A DNA stretch of 64,000 nucleotides, from positions 33,060 to 97,059 of the forward strand of contig CAJWVI010000004.1 in assembly GCA_913048115.1 (NCBI GenBank). Reading direction: 5' to 3'. The DNA comes from an uncultured Flavobacteriaceae bacterium. GTDB lineage: Bacteria > Bacteroidota > Bacteroidia > Flavobacteriales > Flavobacteriaceae. Shown here piece after piece: positions 17,981 through 26,962 of this stretch. The notes below the pieces were generated by a model. The model was not told the origin of the DNA, ran no database searches, and was given only the letters and a program-made list of their open reading frames with translations. How positions within the stretch are numbered: position 1 is the first letter of the stretch; each line of letters begins with the position of its first letter. The position numbers and the translations under genes are program-made.

Positions 17981-18300
17981 AATCTTTTTAAATTTTGTGC
18001 AAAAATAAACTTTTATGTCACATTTTTAAGCAGAAAAGGCAAAAACTAATAGTAACAACAAGTATTTAAAATTTAATGAGGTTCGTACTTCTGTAATTAG
18101 CATGAAAAAATATTAAAAAAAAGCGCTTTAGTAGCGCCAAAAAGACACTAGGGGTAGTTTATTTATCTCAAAGCAAAACTTTACAAGAAAGACCCTCAAG
18201 GTGGCCTAAAAACAAAAACAAACTCAAAGACTACCAAAAACGAGTGAACCCTTTAAATTTTCTGAAGTAGATATTGTTATTAATTGTATCTTCGTGGCTT
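17981..18300. other. 320-base divergent intergenic region ndk / DHH gene
   Basis: The region holds the probable ndk promoter: the - strand reads TATTTTTG at 18000-18007, about 20 bases before the ndk ATG. A short G/C stem-loop (GCGCT near 18123, AGCGC near 18132) lies in the middle. TATCTTCG at 18287-18294, one base off the TAnnTTTG consensus, is only a few bases before the downstream ATG at 18301. No gene or convincing small RNA is seen. Confidence 0.4.
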
Positions 18301-19311
18301 ATGAATATAGCGCTTACCTCACAAATAAAAGACCTTCTTTCTAGCCCAAAAAAATGTGTGATTATAGGTCACAAAAACCCCGATGGTGATGCCGTAGGGT
18401 CTACCCTTGGCCTTGATTTATTTTTAAAATCAATAGGGCAAAACAGTCAAGTTGTTCTTCCTAATGATTTTCCAGAGTTTTTAAAATGGCTGCCATATAC
18501 AGACACCGTTTTAAATTTCGAGAAGCAAAACCAACAAGCGGTAAAAGCCATTGAGCAAGCCGATGTTATTTTTACCTTAGATTTTAATTCTTTGAGCCGC
18601 GTAGGAGATGTTCAATCTTCTTTAGAGAAAAGCAAGGCACAATTTGTTATGATAGACCACCATCAACAACCAGATGATTATGCGTTTATCACCTATTCAG
18701 ACACTAAGATGGGGTCTACCTGTGAGATGATTTTTCATTTTATTGTTGCTTTGGATGGAGCTCAACACATTACGCCACAGATGGCCACACTACTGTATAC
18801 TGGTATTATGACAGACACAGGATCTTTTAGGTTTGCCTCTACCACAGCAGTAACACATCGTGTAATTGCCTCTTTGATGGAACATGGAGCTGAAAATGCT
18901 CAAATTCATCAAAATATATATGATACCAACTCTACTTCAAGAATAAAGTTACTAGGTATTGCCCTTGATAATCTAGTGGTTATAGAACAATACAACACCG
19001 CTTACATAACCATCTCACAAAAAGAACTTGACGACAATAGTTTTAAAAAGGGAGATACAGAGGGTTTTGTTAACTATGCACTATCGGTTTTAGGTATTGT
19101 TTTTGCCATTATCTTTATTGAAAACAAGCAGGAAAATATTGTAAAAATATCGCTGCGCAGTAAAGGTGATTTTTCTGTTAACGAATTTTCTAGAACACAT
19201 TACAACGGCGGAGGGCATACCAATGCTGCAGGTGGAAGAAGCCTACTCTCCCTTAAAGAAACTGTAACGCAATTTATTAGTATATTGCCCGACTATAAAG
19301 ATGTATTATAA
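18301..19311 (+). CDS. DHH-family phosphoesterase, NrnA-like
   Basis: The 336-residue protein is a DHH/DHHA1 enzyme of the NrnA (oligoribonuclease / pAp phosphatase) type. Motifs are complete: GHKNPDGDAVGSTLGL (motif I), TLDFNSLSRVGD (II), the name motif MIDHHQQPDDY (III), GIMTDTGSFRF (IV), and the DHHA1 RNA-binding NGGGHTNAAGG near the C-terminus. It should degrade short RNA or pAp in the cytoplasm. I start at ATG 18301; the earlier in-frame codon at 18274 would run through the probable promoter. The last bases run into gldI. Confidence 0.92.
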   Translation: MNIALTSQIKDLLSSPKKCVIIGHKNPDGDAVGSTLGLDLFLKSIGQNSQVVLPNDFPEFLKWLPYTDTVLNFEKQNQQAVKAIEQADVIFTLDFNSLSRVGDVQSSLEKSKAQFVMIDHHQQPDDYAFITYSDTKMGSTCEMIFHFIVALDGAQHITPQMATLLYTGIMTDTGSFRFASTTAVTHRVIASLMEHGAENAQIHQNIYDTNSTSRIKLLGIALDNLVVIEQYNTAYITISQKELDDNSFKKGDTEGFVNYALSVLGIVFAIIFIENKQENIVKISLRSKGDFSVNEFSRTHYNGGGHTNAAGGRSLLSLKETVTQFISILPDYKDVL

Positions 19312-19312
19312 T

Positions 19313-19861
19313 ATGAGCCGTATCCTTAGTATAAGTTGCTTAATTATTGCCTGTATGTACAGCTGTAAAAGCCCCAAAGCAAGAGCTCCTGAAAAAACGA
19401 CATCTGGTAGTTTTATTGAAGCCTCTGTGGAGCGTAATAAACTAATTTACAAACAGGAGAAGGCCCTTATTCAAGAACTTATTAAAAAAGATAGTTTGCG
19501 TGATTATATTTCTTCAGAAAGTGGGTTTTGGTATACCATTTCGCAAAAAGACAGCAGCGCTTCTCAACAAAAACCAACACTTGGAGATCTTATTGCTTTC
19601 ACCTATAACGTGAAAGACTTAAAAGGAAACTTGATTGTTTCAGCAAAAGAAAACGGAATTCAAAACTATAAAGTAGACCAATCAAACCAAGATTTAATTT
19701 CAGGAATTAGAGATGGTATCAAACTATTAAGTGTTGGAGAACAAGCAACTTTTATATTCCCGTCATACAAGGCCTATGGATACTATGGCATTGAAAAAAT
19801 ACTTGGCACTAACGTACCCATTACAAGTGACATTACATTAATATCAATAAATCAAAATTAA
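19313..19861 (+). CDS. gldI: gliding motility lipoprotein GldI (FKBP-type peptidyl-prolyl isomerase)
   Basis: The 182-residue protein begins with a lipoprotein signal peptide (LIIACMYSCKSPKA). Its C-terminal half is an FKBP-type fold (TLGDLIAFTYNVKDLKGN, ISGIRDGIKLLSVGEQATFIFPSYKAYGYYG, VPITSDITLISI). GldI is required for gliding in Flavobacterium johnsoniae and is thought to fold proteins of the gliding/type IX secretion machinery in the periplasm. I start at ATG 19313, one base after the upstream stop, instead of the in-frame ATG at 19301. A second PPIase gene follows at 18 bases. This is the best marker that the organism belongs to the gliding-type flavobacteria. Confidence 0.9.
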   Translation: MSRILSISCLIIACMYSCKSPKARAPEKTTSGSFIEASVERNKLIYKQEKALIQELIKKDSLRDYISSESGFWYTISQKDSSASQQKPTLGDLIAFTYNVKDLKGNLIVSAKENGIQNYKVDQSNQDLISGIRDGIKLLSVGEQATFIFPSYKAYGYYGIEKILGTNVPITSDITLISINQN

Positions 19862-19879
19862 TAAATTAGTTCAATTATT

Positions 19880-20986
19880 ATGAAAAGAGTCTCACTATTA
19901 TTATTACTGGCATTGACCGTTGGGTCATGCCAAAACGAATACCCAGATCTTAAAAACGGGGTATATGCAGAAATCATTACAAATAAAGGAACCTTTGTTG
20001 CTAAATTATACAACGAAGCTACCCCTTTAACAGTGGCTAACTTTGTATCGCTTGCCCAGGGAACAAACCAGATGGTGGATGATAAGTATAAAGGGAAAAA
20101 GTTTTATGACAGTATTATTTTTCACCGTGTCATTAAAGATTTTATGATTCAAGGAGGTGACCCAACTGGAACAGGATCAGGAAATCCAGGATATAAATTC
20201 CCTGATGAAATTGTACCAGCCCTTGTACATGACAAAAAAGGAATCTTATCTATGGCAAATAGTGGTCCTGGCACAAACGGCAGTCAGTTCTTTGTAACTT
20301 TAAAAGAAACTCCTTGGTTAAACGGGAAACACACTGTTTTTGGGGAAGTAGTAATTGGTGAAGAAGTGGTAGATGCAATTGGAGCTGTTTCTGTTCAAAG
20401 CCCTGCAAACAAGCCTCTAGAAGACATCATCATTAAAACCGTGAATATCATTAATGTAGGAGGACAAAAAATAACTTCTTTTACAGATGCAATGACTAAA
20501 GTAGAAGAAGAAAATAAAGCGAAAGAAGCTGCGCTGTCTAAATTTGCGGAAGGAATGAAAAATAAATTTGACACTTTAAAACAAGACGCTCAAACACTTT
20601 CTTCTGGATTACAAATACACGTAGATTCTAAAGCAGACGCAGAGCGCCCAGTAGAAGGTGTTAAAGTATTGGTTAATTACGCAGGATATCTTGCAACAAC
20701 CGGAATGTTATTTGACACCAATAGAGTTTTAGTAGCAAGAGATTACAGTGCAATAAACCCACAACGTGAAGCACAAAATGGATATGCTCCTACTTCTATG
20801 TCTTACAGTAAAGATGCGCAATTAAACCCAGGATTTCTGGAGGCATTATTAACTATGTCTATTGGTGATAAAATCACTGCCTTCATCCCTGCACATCTTG
20901 GTTATGGTGAGCGTGGTGCTGGAAATGTAATTCCACCAAACTCAGACTTAGTATTTGAAATAGAAATTACAGAATTACAAAAATAA
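19880..20986 (+). CDS. lipoprotein with tandem cyclophilin and FKBP peptidyl-prolyl isomerase domains
   Basis: The 368-residue protein has a lipoprotein signal peptide (LLLLLALTVGSCQNE, Cys17). Residues about 27-195 form a cyclophilin: FHRVIKDFMIQGGDPTGTG, ANSGPGTNGSQFFVTL and LNGKHTVFGEV. A charged helical linker (about 205-245, KVEEENKAKEAA) follows. Residues about 250-368 form an FKBP domain ending LGYGERGAGNVIPPNSDLVFEIEIT. Both catalytic domain types sit in one chain, so it should act as a periplasmic foldase. It follows gldI and precedes a strong terminator, so the NrnA-like gene, gldI and this gene form a unit. Confidence 0.93.
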   Translation: MKRVSLLLLLALTVGSCQNEYPDLKNGVYAEIITNKGTFVAKLYNEATPLTVANFVSLAQGTNQMVDDKYKGKKFYDSIIFHRVIKDFMIQGGDPTGTGSGNPGYKFPDEIVPALVHDKKGILSMANSGPGTNGSQFFVTLKETPWLNGKHTVFGEVVIGEEVVDAIGAVSVQSPANKPLEDIIIKTVNIINVGGQKITSFTDAMTKVEEENKAKEAALSKFAEGMKNKFDTLKQDAQTLSSGLQIHVDSKADAERPVEGVKVLVNYAGYLATTGMLFDTNRVLVARDYSAINPQREAQNGYAPTSMSYSKDAQLNPGFLEALLTMSIGDKITAFIPAHLGYGERGAGNVIPPNSDLVFEIEITELQK

Positions 20987-21020
20987 ATAAGTTTCTATTT
21001 ATTTTAAATAGCAATAACAA

Positions 21021-21053
21021 AAATCCCGATGGAATCAACCATCGGGATTTTTT
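21021..21053 (+). terminator. intrinsic terminator after the PPIase operon
   Basis: AAATCCCGATGG (21021-21032) pairs perfectly with the complement at 21039-21050 around an AATCAA loop, followed by a T-run. It ends the upstream + strand operon. The A-run before the stem means it can also act on the converging pepD transcript. Confidence 0.93.
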
Positions 21054-21136
21054 ATGTTTTTAGCTATCGCTTTTCTTCTTTAACAAGCAAGTATATTGGC
21101 CATAACTAGATGCATATTGTTTCTAGAGAAACACCC

Positions 21137-22588
21137 CTATTTTATAGGTATATTCTTTAAAATCTCTAAGACAAATTTCCAATATTTTTGAGCGCTAGAA
21201 ATACTCGCGCGCTCATCAGGAGAATGTGCTCCTTTAATGGTTGGCCCAAAGCTTATCATATCCATACCTGGATAGTTTTGACCTAAAATACCACACTCTA
21301 AGCCTGCGTGACAGGCCGCAACGTTTGGTTTCTCTCCATTGATGGATGTATACAGCTCTTCCAGTACCTTTAAAATAGGGCTGTCCATATTTGGTGCCCA
21401 TCCAGGATAGTGACCACTCAAGGCTACTGTATATCCTGCCATATCAAAAACAGCAGTTAATGTTGCCGCCATATCATCTTTGGAAGAATCTACAGAAGAC
21501 CGCGTAAGGCATTTAATATTTAAAGATCCGTTTTGTAGAGAAATTTTTGCAATGTTATTTGAAGTTTCTACCAAACCTTCAATAGCTGGGCTCATTCTAA
21601 AAACACCATTATGAGCGGCGTATACTGCATTTATAAAAGCAATTTGATCTTTAGAAGCCATTACGGTAGCAGGACTAGCTACTTTTTGTGTTTCAATGGT
21701 TAAACCTGGCTCTAACAACCTGTATTCTTCAACTAGCGCAAATTGTGTTTTCTCCATCTGTAGTACAAACTCAGAAATATCTTCTGTCTTTACCACTACA
21801 GTAACCACACTCTCTCTAGGAATTGCATTACGTAAACTTCCACCAGCAAGTGACGCTATATGAGCAATCTCTTTATTTGCAGCCAACAAACGATTCATCA
21901 TTTTGTTAGCATTACCCAGACCTTTAATAATATCCATTCCACTATGCCCTCCTTGTAAGCCTTTTAAGGTAATGGTATATGCCTGTCCATCTGGAGCAGA
22001 AACAGCATCATAGCTTCCTGTTGCAGTCACGTCTACACCACCGGCACACCCTACTCCTATTTCATCGTCTTCTTCTGTATCTAGATTTAATAAAATCTCT
22101 CCTTGAAGCAAACCACCTTTAAGACCAATAGCGCCTGTCATTCCAGTTTCTTCATCAATAGTAAACAGTGCTTCAATAGCTGGGTGAGCAATTGTATCAC
22201 TATCTAAAATAGCCATAATAGTAGCCACTCCAAGGCCGTTATCTGCACCTAGTGTTGTTCCATTAGCACGAACCCAATCCCCATCTACATACATCTGTAT
22301 GCCTTGGGTATCAAAATCAAAAACAGTGTCCCCGTTTTTTTGATGTACCATATCTAAATGAGATTGCATTACAATGGCTTTTCTATCCTCCATGCCCTGG
22401 CTAGCAGGCTTTTTTATAATCACATTTCCTACCTCATCCTCTAGCGTTTCAAAACCTAAAGAGGCTCCAAAGTCTTTCATAAATTGTATGACGCGCGCTT
22501 CTTTTTTTGAAGGACGTGGCACAGCGTTTAAATCTGCAAATTTATTCCAAAGAGGTTTTGGAGATAGGTTTCTTATAGCTTCACTCAT
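21137..22588 (-). CDS. pepD: aminoacyl-histidine dipeptidase (M20 family)
   Basis: PepD is a zinc peptidase that hydrolyses dipeptides such as carnosine-like Xaa-His. The 483-residue protein has the M20 metal-site motifs: VMQSHLDMVHQ (His/Asp), the GTTLGADNGLGVA bridging Asp, the catalytic ALFTIDEETGMTGAIGL, and the C-terminal HAGLECGILG and FGPTIKGAHSPDE. The inserted dimerisation (lid) domain occupies the middle. It lacks a signal peptide, so it is cytoplasmic. It is transcribed alone, and converges on the PPIase gene cluster. Confidence 0.95.
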   Translation of the reverse strand: MSEAIRNLSPKPLWNKFADLNAVPRPSKKEARVIQFMKDFGASLGFETLEDEVGNVIIKKPASQGMEDRKAIVMQSHLDMVHQKNGDTVFDFDTQGIQMYVDGDWVRANGTTLGADNGLGVATIMAILDSDTIAHPAIEALFTIDEETGMTGAIGLKGGLLQGEILLNLDTEEDDEIGVGCAGGVDVTATGSYDAVSAPDGQAYTITLKGLQGGHSGMDIIKGLGNANKMMNRLLAANKEIAHIASLAGGSLRNAIPRESVVTVVVKTEDISEFVLQMEKTQFALVEEYRLLEPGLTIETQKVASPATVMASKDQIAFINAVYAAHNGVFRMSPAIEGLVETSNNIAKISLQNGSLNIKCLTRSSVDSSKDDMAATLTAVFDMAGYTVALSGHYPGWAPNMDSPILKVLEELYTSINGEKPNVAACHAGLECGILGQNYPGMDMISFGPTIKGAHSPDERASISSAQKYWKFVLEILKNIPIK

Positions 22589-22621
22589 TTTATTGTCATT
22601 AAATCATTAAATATTCTGTGA

Positions 22622-22629
22622 CAAAGGTA
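22622..22629 (-). promoter_or_regulatory. -7 promoter element for pepD
   Basis: The - strand reads TACCTTTG, matching TAnnTTTG, about 33 bases before the pepD ATG at 22588. A clear -33 TTG was not found at standard spacing. Confidence 0.4.
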
Positions 22630-22779
22630 ACCAATTTCGATTTTTTTAAACATTGTTACTCTGTTTAAGATTCAAGAAAAACGAGTGTCATAAAACGTAT
22701 CGATATGCAGACATTACAGAAATAATAAATACCTGGCACTATTGATTTTATTTAAAGATGGTTTTAGTATTTTGCTAGC

Positions 22780-23850
22780 ATGTTTAAAAAGAAATCTACA
22801 CTAATTGTTGCTTTACTACTGCCCTTGCAAATTGTATTGATACAGCTTTTAAAACACAGTCCATCGTTTGTAGAAAAATGGTATAGTTTGGGGCTATATC
22901 CATGGATAGGAAAAATATCTAGAAATCTTTGGGGCTGGGTTCCTTTTTCAGTAGGTGATGTTTTTTATACCCTAATTACCGTAGTAGTTATACGCTGGAT
23001 TTATAAAAACTTTAAAAGCTTTAGACATGAATCCGTTCGTTTGGTATTTGAAGCAACAGCACATCTATCAGTGGTATATTTTATGTTTCATTTACTCTGG
23101 GGTTTTAATTACTACAGAGAACCATTACACAAATCTTTAAACCTAGGAAATGATTATACCACACAAGAACTTATAGATATCACTAACAGGATTGTAAAAA
23201 AATCTAATGAGCTTCATAATTCATTAGGCTTTGCAGATAGCGTAAAAATTGATCTACCCTATTCACAAAAAGAAATGTTTGTCTTAACAGAAAATAGCTT
23301 TACAAACCTTCAAAAAACCTTTCCGAGTCTTTCTCTTGAGCCTAGAAGTATCAAAAAAAGTCTGTGGAGCCTGGGGCTTACCTATATGGGATATAGTGGG
23401 TATTTAAATCCCTTTTCTGGAGAAGCGCAGGTTAATGGCTTGATAAAATCTTATAAATATCCTGTGGTAGCATGCCATGAACAAGCACACCAACTAGGCT
23501 ATGCAAAGGAGAATGAGGCCAACTTTATTGCTACCCTTGCGGCGATACATAATGATAATGATTATATTAAATACACCGGCTATATTTTTGCGTTGCGATA
23601 TTGCGTAAACGAACTCTCATACAGAGATGAAGATAAATATATAGAAACACTTAAGGATATACATCCTGGTATTTTGGCAAGTTATAAAGAGATGCGTGAT
23701 TTCTGGAATCGCTACGACAACCCACTAGAAGAACTTTCTAAATCTTGGTATAATTTATTTTTAAAAGCGAACAATCAACCTAAGGGCATTAAAACATATA
23801 GCTATATGGTAGCGCTTATGGTACATTATTTTGATAATAAGACACTATAG
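22780..23850 (+). CDS. DUF3810 membrane protein with a HExxH metallopeptidase motif
   Basis: The 356-residue protein has three hydrophobic helices in the first 115 residues (LIVALLLPLQIVLIQLL, VGDVFYTLITVVVIRWIY, AHLSVVYFMFHLLWGFNYY). A large exported or cytoplasmic domain follows. This domain contains ACHEQAHQLGYAKENEANFIATL: HExxH (HEQAH) plus a downstream Glu in ENEANF, the pattern of gluzincin zinc peptidases. DUF3810 is a Bacteroidota family without a known substrate. No peptidase partner or operon context helps: it lies alone between pepD (divergent) and an amidohydrolase gene. Zinc binding is inferred from the motif. Confidence 0.85.
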   Translation: MFKKKSTLIVALLLPLQIVLIQLLKHSPSFVEKWYSLGLYPWIGKISRNLWGWVPFSVGDVFYTLITVVVIRWIYKNFKSFRHESVRLVFEATAHLSVVYFMFHLLWGFNYYREPLHKSLNLGNDYTTQELIDITNRIVKKSNELHNSLGFADSVKIDLPYSQKEMFVLTENSFTNLQKTFPSLSLEPRSIKKSLWSLGLTYMGYSGYLNPFSGEAQVNGLIKSYKYPVVACHEQAHQLGYAKENEANFIATLAAIHNDNDYIKYTGYIFALRYCVNELSYRDEDKYIETLKDIHPGILASYKEMRDFWNRYDNPLEELSKSWYNLFLKANNQPKGIKTYSYMVALMVHYFDNKTL

Positions 23851-23965
23851 AAATATAAAAGAAGAAAATTAAAATTGAATTAAGGTATTTTTAACAACTA
23901 GGCACACCATAGTAATATTGATAATTTAGTATATTAACAACAAAAAAAAGAAACTCTACAAAATC

Positions 23966-26941
23966 ATGAAAAAAAGCATCCTTATAGTGCTCACTTTATG
24001 TTTATCGCATGTTGGAATCTCGCAAGAATACTTTCCAAAAAACGATGGCGTAAAAGAAACTAACGCACTTTACACCGCCTTTACAAATGCTACATTATTT
24101 GTATCTCCCACACAAAAAATAAACAATGCAACACTGCTTATAAAGGAAGGCAAAGTGGTTGCCACTGGTAAGAATATATCTATTCCAAGCAATACTGTTT
24201 TGATAGATCTTGATGGAAAATTTATTTACCCATCTTTCATTGATCTTTATACAAATTTTGGAGTTAAAAAGCCAGAGCGTGCTTCTGGAGGTGGCCGCTC
24301 TCCCCAATATAGTGCAAGTAGAGAGGGTTTTTATTGGAATGATCACATTATGCCAGAAAAAGATGCTATTGATCATTTTAATTATGATACAAAAAAAGCC
24401 AAGGCAATGCGTCAAGAAGGTTTTGGTGTTGTAAACACTCACAGCATGGATGGTATTGCCCGCGGCACAGGAGTTTTAGTAGCCCTTAACGATCAAGGCA
24501 ATGAAGCAATGCGTATTATTGATGACGCGTCATCGCAACACTTCTCTTTTTCTAAAAGTGTTACTAGCAGACAGTCATACCCTGGCTCTCTTATGGGTGC
24601 TATGGCTCTACTACGCCAAGTATATCAAGATGCAGATTGGTATAATAAAGGAAATATAGCGACCAAGGATAGATCGTTGGAAGCCTTGCTTAGAAATAAA
24701 AACAAAGTTTCCTTTTTTGAGGCTGGAAATAAAACCAACAACCTACGAGCAGACAAAATTGGAGATCAGTTTGGCATCAACTACCTAATTGTAGGTGGTG
24801 GGGATGAGTATGAAATGATACAGCAAACTAAAGCCAGTAATGCACGTTATATTATACCCTTAAATTTTCCAGATGCCTATGATGTAAGCAATCCGTACAT
24901 GGCCAATTATATTTCCCTGGGAGATATGCGCGCCTGGAACCAAGCACCAACAAATCCAAAAATACTTCAAGACAACGGTGTACCTTTTGCATTGACAACC
25001 TTTAAGTCTAAAAAACCCAAAGACTTTAGCAAAGACCTTCTCGTTGCTATTGCCTATGGTTTGGATAAAACCAAAGCACTAGAGGCTTTAACAACCCAAC
25101 CCGCTAGTATGCTTCAAATAAGCGATAAGGTAGGTACTCTAGAAAAAGGAAAATATGCCAACTTCTTAATTACCTCGGGCGCTTTATTTGAAGAAGAAAC
25201 AACACTTTATGAAAACTGGGTTCAAGGAACAAGAAATGTAATTAACACCATGGACCAAATAGACATTAGAGGTTCTTACAACTTGGCACTAGCAGGTAAA
25301 AGCTATGCTTTAGAAATCTCTGGAGAGCCAGACAAGCCTAATGCTAGTGTTAGTCTTGGTGAAGCACAATATTCTACCAAGTTAACTTATAAAGACAATT
25401 GGATAACCCTTTCTTTTACAGACAAACAAACCCTTGAGGTATATCGCACTACTGCTATCATTCCAAAAAACAGTATGAGTTTTTCGGGAAAAGCAGTATT
25501 GCCAGATGGTAAACAAACATCTTTTAATGCAAATAGAAACATGGGTGTTGCCAAAGAAGTTTCACAAGAAGGTAAAGACATAAAGGACATAAAACCAAAA
25601 GAGCTTCGTGAAATTGTACCCATTACCTATCCAAATGTGGGCTTCGGAAATCTTACACAACCCCAACAAGAAACACTCTTGTTTAAAAATGCAACCGTAT
25701 GGACAGGCGAGGCAGATGGGATCTTAAAACAAACCGATGTCCTTGTAAAGGATGGAAAGATTACAAAGATTGGACAAAACCTTAGCTTCAAAGGCGCTAC
25801 CACAATTGACGCAACAGGAAAGCACCTTACGGCAGGTGTTATCGATGAACACAGCCATATTGCTGCTTTATCTATTAATGAAGGTGGACAAAACTCTTCT
25901 GCAGAAGTAACCATTGAAGACGTAGTAGATCCAGAAGACATAAATATTTATCGCAATCTAGCCGGTGGGGTAACCTCCATCCAGATACTACATGGTTCTG
26001 CAAATCCAATTGGAGGACGGTCTGCTATTTTAAAATTAAAGTGGGGAGAAGATGCAGAGGGACTACTTTATGACAACAGCCCTAAATTTATCAAGTTTGC
26101 TTTGGGTGAAAATGTAAAGCAATCTAACTGGGAGAGTTATAGTAGATTCCCGCAAACACGTATGGGTGTAGAACAATTGTATGTAAACTACTTTAACCGT
26201 GCCAAGGCTTATGACGCAATAAAGAAAAGTGGCAAGCCCTTTCGTAAGGATGATGAAATGGAAACATTATCTGAAATTTTAAACGGAGAGCGTTTTATTA
26301 GTTGCCATAGTTATGTGCAAAGCGAAATTAACATGCTTATGAAAGTTGCCGAGAAATTCAACTTTCGCATCAACACATTCACCCACATATTGGAAGGATA
26401 TAAAGTAGCCGATAAAATGGTAGCTCACGGTGTGGGCGCTTCTACATTTAGTGACTGGTGGGCATATAAGTATGAAGTAAATGATGCCATACCCTACAAT
26501 GCTGCAATTATGGCTAGTCAAGGAGTTACGGTAGCCATTAATAGTGATGATGGTGAAATGTCTAGGCGGTTAAACCAAGAGGCTGCAAAAACAATAAAGT
26601 ATGGAGCTATGAGCGAAGAAGAAGCCTGGAAAACAGTAACAATTAACCCCGCAAAACTATTGCACATTGATCACCGCGTTGGAAGTATTAAATTAGGAAA
26701 AGATGCAGATTTGGTTTTGTGGAGTGGCCACCCAATGTCTGTGTATACAAAAGCAGAAAAAACCCTTATAGAAGGAAGAACCTACTTTGACATTGCACAA
26801 GACAAGAAAAAAAGAGACGCTATAAAAGCAGAACGAAATGTTTTGATGACCATGATGCTCAATGAAAAAGAAAGCGGAGGTAAAACAAGACCACCCGTTA
26901 AAAAAGGAAATAAAAACTTTCACTGTGATACTCAATTTTAA
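23966..26941 (+). CDS. secreted double amidohydrolase-family protein
   Basis: The 991-residue protein has a signal peptide (IVLTLCLSHVGISQE) and two amidohydrolase-like halves. The first half (about 30-430) begins with the usual composite-sheet strands, but the metal site HxH after the GKFIYPSFID turn is replaced (LYTNFG), so it looks inactive. The second half (about 565-960) has the conserved TAGVIDEHSHIAA (HxH), FISCHSYVQSE, NTFTHILEGYK and AINSDDGEMSRR, so the Zn/Fe site looks complete. It ends with a basic tail. It is probably periplasmic. A half-length paralogue follows 21 bases later. Confidence 0.9.
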   Translation: MKKSILIVLTLCLSHVGISQEYFPKNDGVKETNALYTAFTNATLFVSPTQKINNATLLIKEGKVVATGKNISIPSNTVLIDLDGKFIYPSFIDLYTNFGVKKPERASGGGRSPQYSASREGFYWNDHIMPEKDAIDHFNYDTKKAKAMRQEGFGVVNTHSMDGIARGTGVLVALNDQGNEAMRIIDDASSQHFSFSKSVTSRQSYPGSLMGAMALLRQVYQDADWYNKGNIATKDRSLEALLRNKNKVSFFEAGNKTNNLRADKIGDQFGINYLIVGGGDEYEMIQQTKASNARYIIPLNFPDAYDVSNPYMANYISLGDMRAWNQAPTNPKILQDNGVPFALTTFKSKKPKDFSKDLLVAIAYGLDKTKALEALTTQPASMLQISDKVGTLEKGKYANFLITSGALFEEETTLYENWVQGTRNVINTMDQIDIRGSYNLALAGKSYALEISGEPDKPNASVSLGEAQYSTKLTYKDNWITLSFTDKQTLEVYRTTAIIPKNSMSFSGKAVLPDGKQTSFNANRNMGVAKEVSQEGKDIKDIKPKELREIVPITYPNVGFGNLTQPQQETLLFKNATVWTGEADGILKQTDVLVKDGKITKIGQNLSFKGATTIDATGKHLTAGVIDEHSHIAALSINEGGQNSSAEVTIEDVVDPEDINIYRNLAGGVTSIQILHGSANPIGGRSAILKLKWGEDAEGLLYDNSPKFIKFALGENVKQSNWESYSRFPQTRMGVEQLYVNYFNRAKAYDAIKKSGKPFRKDDEMETLSEILNGERFISCHSYVQSEINMLMKVAEKFNFRINTFTHILEGYKVADKMVAHGVGASTFSDWWAYKYEVNDAIPYNAAIMASQGVTVAINSDDGEMSRRLNQEAAKTIKYGAMSEEEAWKTVTINPAKLLHIDHRVGSIKLGKDADLVLWSGHPMSVYTKAEKTLIEGRTYFDIAQDKKKRDAIKAERNVLMTMMLNEKESGGKTRPPVKKGNKNFHCDTQF

Positions 26942-26962
26942 TAACCATAGCACGTATATATT

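Noticed and set aside
25387..26953. Small - strand frames inside the amidohydrolase genes (and others opposite long genes)
   Set aside because: They lie opposite strongly supported genes, lack start context and show no recognisable protein features.
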